The notes under the pieces are model-generated. The model made no database searches. It had not been told where the DNA came from and saw only the letters and a program-made list of their open reading frames with translations. DNA of 64,000 nucleotides from an uncultured Acinetobacter sp. (lineage in GTDB: Bacteria > Pseudomonadota > Gammaproteobacteria > Pseudomonadales > Moraxellaceae): positions 62,001 to 126,000 of the forward strand of contig NZ_CANLSL010000001.1 in the NCBI RefSeq assembly GCF_947493735.1. The letters are read 5' to 3'. Shown here one piece after another: positions 57,750 to 64,000 of the stretch (positions are counted from its first letter, which is position 1; every line of letters starts with the position of its first letter). A program made the position numbers and the translations under genes.

Positions 57750-58979
57750 TTAGAATAAAACACGTACTCGAATCGTACCTTCGACATTATACAAAGTATC
57801 CAAGGCTTCTTGTGATGCAGATGCGTCCACATCCATGACTAAATAACCGACATCGCCTTTAGTCATCAAAGATTGACCTGCGATGTTAATGCCTTGCTCA
57901 GCAAATAGTGTGTTGATTTTTGACAATACACCCGGAACATTCTTATGAATGTGCAATAGGCGATGTTGACCTTCGGTCAATGGCAATGCGATCTCAGGGA
58001 AGTTCACCGCAGATAAAGTCATACCTTTGTCAGAATACGCAACGAATTTCTCACCAACTTCAAGACCGATGTTCGCCTGCGCTTCCATGGTTGAACCACC
58101 GACGTGTGGCGTCAAGATCACATTGTCTAGACCACGTAGCGGAGATTGGAATTCTTCACCATTGGCTTTCGGCTCTTTCGGGAATACATCTACTGCTGCA
58201 CCGCCCAAATGACCTGATTTCAACGCATCAGCCAAATCTTCGATGACTACACACGTACCACGAGCCGCATTCATAAAGATTGCGCCTTCTTTCATTTGCG
58301 CAAATTGCTCTTTGGTAAAGAAGTAACGTGTAGATGGCACTTCAGGTACATGAAGCGACACAACATCAGCATTGGCAAGTAGCTCACCCATTGAACCGAC
58401 TTGACGTGCATTACCGAGTGGCAACTTGGTCACGACATCATAATAGATCACGTGCATACCCAAGCTTTCTGCGATCACAGAAAGTTGTGAGCCGATCGAA
58501 CCATAACCAACGATACCCAAAGTCTTACCACGTGTTTCATACGAACCCACAGCAGACTTGTCCCAACCACCACGGTGACATACCATATTTTTTTCAGGGA
58601 CACGACGAAGCAATAGGATCGCTTGCGCCAAGACCAATTCTGCAACCGAACGAGTATTCGAATACGGTGCATTAAATACTGGAATACCACGAGCCATTGC
58701 GGCTTTCAGGTCTACTTGGTTGGTACCAATACAGAAGCACCCAATGGCAATCAATTTATTCGCCGACTCAATCACTTCCTCAGTCAACTGGGTACGTGAA
58801 CGAATCCCAACGAAATGGGCATCTTGGATCGCTTCTTTTAGCTCATCACCTTCAAGCGCAGTTTTACGGTAATCAATATTGGTATACCCAGCTGCATTCA
58901 AAGTGTCGATGGCATTTTGATGCACACCTTCTAACAATAGGAAACGAATTTTATCTTTTGGAAGTGAAAGTTGGCTCAT
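57750..58979 (-). CDS. serA: D-3-phosphoglycerate dehydrogenase
   Basis: The protein is 410 residues from the ATG at 58979 (MSQLSLPKDKIRFLLLEG), with GGAG about 8 bases upstream; the longer in-frame start at 59027 is not needed. The NAD domain has VGYGSIGSQLSVIAESLGM and the catalytic stretch HVPEVPSTRYFF to HVGGSTMEAQANIG. The ACT domain at the C-terminus (LHIHKNVPGVLSKINTLFAEQGINI) should bind serine. It starts serine synthesis. Many SerA enzymes also reduce 2-oxoglutarate to D-2-hydroxyglutarate, which fits the divergent gene. Confidence 0.95.
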   Translation of the reverse strand: MSQLSLPKDKIRFLLLEGVHQNAIDTLNAAGYTNIDYRKTALEGDELKEAIQDAHFVGIRSRTQLTEEVIESANKLIAIGCFCIGTNQVDLKAAMARGIPVFNAPYSNTRSVAELVLAQAILLLRRVPEKNMVCHRGGWDKSAVGSYETRGKTLGIVGYGSIGSQLSVIAESLGMHVIYYDVVTKLPLGNARQVGSMGELLANADVVSLHVPEVPSTRYFFTKEQFAQMKEGAIFMNAARGTCVVIEDLADALKSGHLGGAAVDVFPKEPKANGEEFQSPLRGLDNVILTPHVGGSTMEAQANIGLEVGEKFVAYSDKGMTLSAVNFPEIALPLTEGQHRLLHIHKNVPGVLSKINTLFAEQGINIAGQSLMTKGDVGYLVMDVDASASQEALDTLYNVEGTIRVRVLF

Positions 58980-59081
58980 CACGGCTCCGCTACAAAGGCC
59001 AAAAATTGAATCGCAGTATGATAACATATATCCAATGGCTTTTAATCATGTCTTTTTATCTCGATATTTGGGTTTAGCACT

Positions 59082-60491
59082 ATGAATGCTTCTGTCAATT
59101 TACCTACTGATTTTCTTACCGCTATTCAAAACATTGTCGGTGAACAACGTGTCAAAACTGACACCGACGCCCTGATGACCTGGGGTAAAGACTGGACCAA
59201 ACATTTTGAGCCAAACCCAAGTGTGATCGTTTTCCCAAGCACCACACAAGAAGTGGCGGATTTGGTTAAAATAGCCAATCAATTCAATATCGCCATCACA
59301 CCATCTGGTGGGCGTACAGGCTTATCTGCGGGTGCAGTCGCAGCCAATGGCGAAATGGTGATTAGCCTTGATCGCATGAATAAAGTGCTGAACTTCTACC
59401 CTGCCGATCGTATGGTGCATATCCAAGCAGGTATGGTGACTGAACAACTGCAAGACTACGCCGAGTCGCAAGGTTTATATTATCCAGTCGATTTTGCATC
59501 AGCTGGCTCAAGTCAGATCGGTGGCAATATCGGCACCAATGCAGGCGGGATCAAAGTCATCAAATATGGTATGACGCGTAACTGGGTACTTGGTTTGACC
59601 GTGGTCACGGGCAAAGGCGATGTATTACATATTAATAAAGGCATGATCAAAAATGCGACAGGCTATGCGCTACAGCATTTATTCATCGGTGGTGAAGGCA
59701 CACTGGGCATCGTCACCGAAGCAGAAATCAAACTGGAACGCCAACCGCAAGACTTACAGGTTTTGGTGCTTGGTGTGCCGAATTTTGATGCGGTGATGCC
59801 TGTATTACACGCTTTCCAAAGCAAAATTGATCTGACTGCATTTGAGTTCTTCGGTGAAGTCGCCATGCAAAAAGTCCTTGATCACGGTCATGTGCAACGT
59901 CCATTTGAAAGTCAATGTCCGTTCTACGTGTTACTTGAGTTTGAAGCACCATTTGAGCCAATCATGGACAAGGCGATGGAGTTGTTCGAGCATTGCATGG
60001 AACAAGGTTGGGTACTTGATGGGGTGATCAGCCAAAATCTTGAGCAAGTACAGAATCTTTGGCGACTACGTGAAGACATTTCCGAGTCGATTGCACCATT
60101 TACGCCATATAAAAATGACATTTCCGTGTTGATTACCCATGTGCCTGCATTTATTGCTGAGATCGACCAAATCGTGACGGAGAATTATCCTGATTTTGAG
60201 ATTTGTTGGTTTGGGCATATTGGTGATGGCAATTTGCACTTAAACATCTTAAAACCTGCGGATTTGTCTAAAGATGAATTCTTTGCCAAATGTCAGGTGG
60301 TGAATAAGTATGTCTTTGAAACCGTGAAGAAATATAACGGCTCAATCTCGGCGGAGCATGGTGTCGGCATGACCAAAAAGCCGTATCTCGACTACACTCG
60401 CTCTGATACTGAAATCGGCTATATGAAAGCCTTAAAACAAGTCTTTGATCCAAATAATGTGATGAATCCAGGCAAATTGTTTGATTTATAA
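59082..60491 (+). CDS. FAD-binding oxidoreductase, probable D-2-hydroxyglutarate dehydrogenase
   Basis: The 469-residue protein has the PCMH-type FAD domain (PSGGRTGLSAGAVA, about 79-92; GGNIGTNAGGIKVIKYG) and the GlcD-type C-domain ending KQVFDPNNVMNPGKLFDL. HIGDGNLHLNIL supplies metal/substrate histidines. The split from serA is 102 bases, divergent. In Pseudomonas such an enzyme removes D-2-hydroxyglutarate made by SerA, so I infer the same; D-lactate or glycolate dehydrogenase is the alternative. Confidence 0.8.
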   Translation: MNASVNLPTDFLTAIQNIVGEQRVKTDTDALMTWGKDWTKHFEPNPSVIVFPSTTQEVADLVKIANQFNIAITPSGGRTGLSAGAVAANGEMVISLDRMNKVLNFYPADRMVHIQAGMVTEQLQDYAESQGLYYPVDFASAGSSQIGGNIGTNAGGIKVIKYGMTRNWVLGLTVVTGKGDVLHINKGMIKNATGYALQHLFIGGEGTLGIVTEAEIKLERQPQDLQVLVLGVPNFDAVMPVLHAFQSKIDLTAFEFFGEVAMQKVLDHGHVQRPFESQCPFYVLLEFEAPFEPIMDKAMELFEHCMEQGWVLDGVISQNLEQVQNLWRLREDISESIAPFTPYKNDISVLITHVPAFIAEIDQIVTENYPDFEICWFGHIGDGNLHLNILKPADLSKDEFFAKCQVVNKYVFETVKKYNGSISAEHGVGMTKKPYLDYTRSDTEIGYMKALKQVFDPNNVMNPGKLFDL

Positions 60492-60539
60492 GCTAAGCAC
60501 TTCATTTCACAAAGATTGAAGTTCATACCAAAAGTTGCT

Positions 60540-60569
60540 AAAAGCGTATCAATTGATGCGCTTTTTTAC
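60540..60569 (+). terminator. Terminator after the D-2-hydroxyglutarate dehydrogenase gene
   Basis: The stem AAAGCGTATC / GATGCGCTTT (one G-U pair) with loop AATT is followed by a TTTTTT run. Confidence 0.8.
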
Positions 60570-60689
60570 GCTTGTTGAAATAGATAGTTGCTCTAATCTG
60601 ATATATTATCTTCAAACTACTGAAATTATTTAATTTTATATATGCTTTATCATTAACTAGTAAAAGTAAAATTTGATTGGCGGTGAAAT

Positions 60690-61265
60690 ATGGAAACCTT
60701 AATTAATAGTTTAGATACAACAAACATCGCAGCAATAATAGGTGCTATAGGCGCCGTAGGTGCTGGATTAATAACTCTTATTGGAGTCCTAGCAACTATT
60801 TTTTCTACTAGGAAGCATAGGTTAGGTATCGAAGTTAAATCTAAACATCGACAAGAATGGATAAACTCTTTAAGAGCAGATATTGCGCTCATATGCTCAA
60901 AAGCAAATTTTATTACATATGATATGAGAGCCGTTTTAGAAATTGAGTATAAACAAAATCCTGAAAATAAAAGGACTTTTAGTGAATACATTACAGTAAA
61001 TAGTGAAATCGAATCAGCTTCACTAAGAGTTGATCTTTTCTTAAATCCCAAAGAAAAAAAACATCAAGAGCTAAACACTTATATTAATAGTTTAAAAGCA
61101 TGCTTGAAAACTTTGATTAATGAACACCTAAAACCTAACACTTCAATGAATCACAACACTTTAAAAGCAACCACAATTCAAATTGATGAGTCAATCAAAT
61201 CAATAGTATCTAAGTCACAAGAAATTTTTAAAGAAGAGTGGGGAAGAATTAAAAAGGGTGAATAA
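60690..61265 (+). CDS. Membrane-anchored protein of unknown function
   Basis: The 191-residue protein has one N-terminal membrane segment (IAAIIGAIGAVGAGLITLIGVL, about 13-34). A helical cytoplasmic part with HRQEWINSLRADIALICSKA follows, rich in Lys, Asn and Ser. GGCGG-type spacing before the ATG is weak, but the frame is the only long one. It is clearly more AT-rich than neighbouring genes, which suggests transfer. It lies next to a toxin-antitoxin pair. Family not recognised; the EWIN...LR pattern recurs in small membrane proteins of mobile islands, but I cannot name a function. Confidence 0.65.
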   Translation: METLINSLDTTNIAAIIGAIGAVGAGLITLIGVLATIFSTRKHRLGIEVKSKHRQEWINSLRADIALICSKANFITYDMRAVLEIEYKQNPENKRTFSEYITVNSEIESASLRVDLFLNPKEKKHQELNTYINSLKACLKTLINEHLKPNTSMNHNTLKATTIQIDESIKSIVSKSQEIFKEEWGRIKKGE

Positions 61266-61297
61266 CAACAATTGACACAATGTATTGTTATATAAAA

Positions 61298-61325
61298 TTG
61301 ACTTATGAACAGAATTCTGTACAAT
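61298..61325 (+). promoter_or_regulatory. yefM-yoeB promoter with TGTACA operator core
   Basis: A -35 TTGACT (61298-61303) and a -10 TACAAT (61320-61325) are 16 bases apart. A TGTACA palindrome (61318-61323), the core of YefM-YoeB operators in E. coli, overlaps the -10. Another inverted repeat, ACAATGTATTGT, lies about 30 bases upstream. Confidence 0.65.
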
Positions 61326-61384
61326 AAAGTCAGTAAGGATTTCTTACTGCTATTTGATATAGCTTAGATATGAGAGATAGACCT

Positions 61385-61648
61385 ATGCATGTATTTACAT
61401 ATACCGATGCACGTAACAACTTCAAATCTGTTTTAGATAAAGTCATTGATGATGCAGACGTTGCTTTGATTACACGAAAAGAAGGTGAGCACGCTGTCGT
61501 CATGGGACAAGACCATTACGATAGCCTAATGGAAACGCTATACCTCTTATCATCTCCAAATAATGCCATGCGTTTAAATGAATCAATCGCTCAATTGCGT
61601 GCAGGTCAAACCAAACAAAAAGAGTTGATTGAGGATAATGAATCGTAA
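61385..61648 (+). CDS. YefM-family (Phd/YefM) antitoxin
   Basis: From the ATG at 61385 the protein is 87 residues, starting MHVFTYTDARNNFKSVLDKV with the Phd/YefM fold, then VVMGQDHYDSLMETLYLL and the toxin-binding tail NAMRLNESIAQLRAGQTKQ. The in-frame ATG at 61370 has no binding site. The toxin gene overlaps it by 11 bases, and the TGTACA operator lies in the promoter, consistent with autorepression. Confidence 0.88.
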   Translation: MHVFTYTDARNNFKSVLDKVIDDADVALITRKEGEHAVVMGQDHYDSLMETLYLLSSPNNAMRLNESIAQLRAGQTKQKELIEDNES

Positions 61649-61898
61649 CATTGAATGGACTGATCATGCTTGGGATGAATATCTGTTTTGGCAAACTCAG
61701 GACAAAAAGATACTTAAACGTATCAATGCTTTAATCAAAGAATGTCAAAGAACGCCTTTTGAAGGCACAGGAAAACCCGAACCATTAAAAGCAAATTTGT
61801 CAGGTTTTTGGAGTCGCCGAATTGATGAAAAGCATCGCTTAGTGTATGAAGTGACCGACGAACGAATCTCTATTATTCAATGTCGATTCCATTACTAG
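61638..61898 (+). CDS. yoeB: YoeB-family mRNA interferase toxin
   Basis: From the ATG at 61638 (MNRNIEWTDHAWDEYLFWQ) the protein is 86 residues, close to E. coli YoeB (84). It has the conserved LIKECQRTPFEGTGKPEPLK, LSGFWSRRIDEKHRLVYEV and the C-terminal CRFHY, which include the catalytic Glu, Arg, His and Tyr of YoeB. YoeB cleaves mRNA at the ribosomal A site. It is coupled to the antitoxin by an 11-base overlap. Confidence 0.9.
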   Translation: MNRNIEWTDHAWDEYLFWQTQDKKILKRINALIKECQRTPFEGTGKPEPLKANLSGFWSRRIDEKHRLVYEVTDERISIIQCRFHY

Positions 61899-61934
61899 GT
61901 TTAGTTGAAATTTTATTGTTCAAAAATCGTATGT

Positions 61935-61970
61935 AAAAAAATCCCAAGTGAATGCTTGGGATTTTTTATT
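61935..61970. terminator. Bidirectional terminator
   Basis: The stem AATCCCAAG / CTTGGGATT with loop TGAATG has A and T runs on both sides. It lies between yoeB and the convergent pbpG. Confidence 0.88.
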
Positions 61971-62002
61971 TTCAAAGGATACTGACTTTTTAAAGAATTC
62001 TG

Positions 62003-63085
62003 TTAAATACGCTTCGGCAAGTGACTGACCCAAGTTAGCAGATTATTCGCATCATTATTACGTGCAGACGTGCTTGAAGCACCAAGTAGCACGACGATCG
62101 CAGGACGTTGGTTCACTGTCGTGTGCATTACCACACAGCGACCCGCTTCATTGATATAACCAGTTTTAGAAATATTAATATTCCATGAACCATTACGTAC
62201 CAACGAATTTGTATTATTTGACTTCAAGACACGATAGCCAAGATTGAAGTCATAATGTGGTGTCGTTGAGAACTGACGAATCAACCCATACTGCGATGCC
62301 GCACTGACCAAAATCCCCAAATCACGTGCCGACGCACGGTTGGCAGGGTCAAGACCTGTCGCTTCTGCAAACTGCGAAGAATACATACCAAGCTCACGTG
62401 CTTTGGCATTCATCGCTGCAACAAATGCACTCTTACCACCTGGATAGGTACGCGCAAGTGCAGCAGCAGCAGGGTTTTCAGATTTCATGAGAGCAAAGAG
62501 CAAAGCTTCTGCACGATTCAGCGTATCACCTGCACGTAGCGTCGAGCTTGAGTTTTTACCCGCAGCCCCTGCGAAGTCGATCGGCTGTAATGTAATACGC
62601 TCTGACATATCAAGGCGTGCATCTGCGATCACTACCGCTGTCATCAGCTTGGTTACTGAGGCGATCGGACGTGCTGTATTGGTATTTTTACCGTAGAGCA
62701 CTTCACCAGTTTGCGCATCCATCACCAATGCCGATTTTGCATTAACATCAGGCTGTGCCGAGCTATAGCTACTGTATGAAGTATTACCGTAATTGCTTGT
62801 TGACGTTGGATATTTATTTGCCAGCGTGCTATTGTTGAGCACGATTGTGGAAGACTTTTGAGCAGGCTGTGTGCGTGTTGTCACTTGCGTTGTGACTTGT
62901 GCCGCTGGTTCATCTTCGCTTAAGAATTGACTTGCTTGTGCGTCCGACCATGCAATATTTGCATTGCTCGAGGATTTCTGCTGAACGACAATTTCAGCAA
63001 AACTGTAATGACAAGTAAATACAGTGACAATTGCCAAACTCAGCCGAGTGATCGCTTGTCTGGTTCTAGAGTGAGTTCTACGCAT
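62003..63085 (-). CDS. pbpG: D-alanyl-D-alanine endopeptidase (penicillin-binding protein 7)
   Basis: From the ATG at 63085 the protein is 360 residues with a basic signal peptide (MRRTHSRTRQAITRLSLAIV). It has the S11 peptidase motifs ASVTKLM (SxxK, about residue 143), MKSENPAAAALA (SxN) and NISKTGYINEAG (KTG). It cleaves cross-links in peptidoglycan in the periplasm. A Ser/Thr/Asn-rich linker (about 60-115) precedes the catalytic domain and is longer than in E. coli PbpG (310 residues). Confidence 0.9.
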   Translation of the reverse strand: MRRTHSRTRQAITRLSLAIVTVFTCHYSFAEIVVQQKSSSNANIAWSDAQASQFLSEDEPAAQVTTQVTTRTQPAQKSSTIVLNNSTLANKYPTSTSNYGNTSYSSYSSAQPDVNAKSALVMDAQTGEVLYGKNTNTARPIASVTKLMTAVVIADARLDMSERITLQPIDFAGAAGKNSSSTLRAGDTLNRAEALLFALMKSENPAAAALARTYPGGKSAFVAAMNAKARELGMYSSQFAEATGLDPANRASARDLGILVSAASQYGLIRQFSTTPHYDFNLGYRVLKSNNTNSLVRNGSWNINISKTGYINEAGRCVVMHTTVNQRPAIVVLLGASSTSARNNDANNLLTWVSHLPKRI

Positions 63086-63275
63086 ACACACAACCTTTAT
63101 TAAAACTACGCTTCCTGCGCTAAAAAAGACTTGCCAGACACTTGATCATGTATCATTGTTCAAACATCATTTAGCAAATTCGTTGGGTTCTGTAATAGGA
63201 TCGCTAAAATTACGATGTAATTGCAAGCGAATTTTGCGTTATGTAACAAAAAAATTGAAATTTAGGGAGAAAAAT

Positions 63276-63911
63276 GTGATCTCTGTACTGGTTGTTGATG
63301 ATCATGAACTCGTTCGGACTGGGATTTGTCGGATGCTTGAGGATCATCCTGAGATCGATGTGGTCGGACAAGCTGAGTCTGGCGAGGAAGCAATTCTCCT
63401 TTCAAGGCAGTTACAACCTGAAGTTGTGCTCCTCGATGTGAATATGCCAGGGATCGGCGGTGTAGAAACGACACGTCGTCTTTTACAATCTGTACCGAAC
63501 ACTCATGTCCTTGCTGTGAGTGGTTTATCCGAAGAGCCTTACCCTTCGCTTTTACTTAAAGCAGGTGCAAAAGGTTATATTACCAAAGGCGCACCAATGA
63601 CCGAGATGGTACGTGCGATCAAAAAAGTCACCCAAGGTGGCAAATACTTTAGTGCGGATATTGCTGAACAATTGGCGAGTTCTTATCTATCTGATCATCA
63701 GCAATCACCATTCGATAGTCTGTCTGAACGTGAGATGCAAGTTGCGATGATGGTGGTCAATTGTGTCAGTGCGCAGGAGATCGCTGATAAACTTTTCGTC
63801 AGTGTCAAAACCGTCAATACCTATCGCTATCGTATTTTTGAAAAATTAAACGTGGATAGTGATGTAAAACTTACCCATTTGGCAATGCGTTATGGTTTAA
63901 TAAAGCTCTGA
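63276..63911 (+). CDS. gacA: Response regulator GacA (UvrY)
   Basis: From the GTG at 63276 ([15 protein letters not shown] after the initiator), preceded by GGGAG, the protein is 211 residues. The receiver domain has Asp8/Asp9, the phosphorylation site Asp54 in LLDVNMPG, and Lys in GYITKGAP. The LuxR-type HTH ([20 protein letters not shown]) is at the C-terminus. In other gammaproteobacteria GacS phosphorylates it and it drives small RNAs that sequester CsrA/RsmA. The sensor gene is not in the window. Confidence 0.88.
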   Translation: MISVLVVDDHELVRTGICRMLEDHPEIDVVGQAESGEEAILLSRQLQPEVVLLDVNMPGIGGVETTRRLLQSVPNTHVLAVSGLSEEPYPSLLLKAGAKGYITKGAPMTEMVRAIKKVTQGGKYFSADIAEQLASSYLSDHQQSPFDSLSEREMQVAMMVVNCVSAQEIADKLFVSVKTVNTYRYRIFEKLNVDSDVKLTHLAMRYGLIKL

Positions 63912-63932
63912 TAACAACCACTTCTCCTCAAC

Positions 63933-64000
63933 ATGAGTAAACTACAAGAACTCAATAAGTTAGAAACGCTAAAACGCTTGGGTGCATCATATACAGGATA
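63933..64000 (+). CDS. Start of an unidentified gene, cut by the window edge
   Basis: A frame opens at the ATG at 63933 and runs to the window end: MSKLQELNKLETLKRLGAS. It begins 22 bases after gacA and no clear ribosome-binding site is seen. It does not resemble UvrC, which often follows gacA. Too little is visible for a call. Confidence 0.4.
   Translation, partial: MSKLQELNKLETLKRLGASYTG

Overview
The window is about 64 kb of a low-GC gammaproteobacterial chromosome that looks like Acinetobacter (Moraxellaceae). The main reasons are an AlmA-type long-chain alkane monooxygenase, an AdeT-like solute-binding protein, and close protein matches from memory for EngB, RplD and the hmp-nsrR pair. 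No database search was possible, so family calls rest on motifs, length and gene order.

Layout. 1-2109 holds the end of a pyridoxamine-phosphate-oxidase-fold protein and an almA-like gene. 2341-2741 is a decayed membrane-protein gene. 2835-16408 is the complete S10-spc-alpha ribosomal protein cluster on the minus strand (rpsJ to rplQ, with secY and rpoA), with candidate promoters in front of rpsJ, rplN and rpsM. 16756-24962 carries a glutamine amidotransferase, metC-like, a shortened MOSC protein, a HerA/YjgR ATPase, the NO-detoxification pair hmp and nsrR with an NsrR-type operator, and a vWA lipoprotein. 25291-25556 is a MITE-like element. 25802-37255 has engB, a broken PF10118 gene, a DAACS symporter, tesB, plsB, an AdeT-like protein, recG and comF.

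37296-39545 is an accessory island: a RelB/RelE toxin-antitoxin pair convergent with a retron-like system. The retron comprises a candidate msr-msd RNA (39292-39467), a 56-residue basic/hydrophobic peptide, an XRE-type HTH protein and a reverse transcriptase with NAxxH and YVDD motifs. This is the most interesting locus in the window.

39550-60491 is mostly housekeeping: a LOG-family protein, corA, a LysR remnant, lipocalin, pirin, dsbC, mutM, parvulin, mscL, prlC-yheV, an EamA transporter, a TRAP permease split by a nonsense codon, rhombosortase, acyl-CoA dehydrogenase, sdhE-ygfX, serA and a divergent D-2-hydroxyglutarate dehydrogenase. 60690-61898 is a second small AT-rich island with an unknown membrane protein and a YefM-YoeB pair. 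The window ends with pbpG, gacA and the start of another gene.

At least four genes are decaying (membrane protein 2341-2741, PF10118 hydrolase, LysR, TRAP permease). Indels, nonsense codons and truncation are therefore common in this strain, or the assembly contains errors; the sequence alone cannot separate these.
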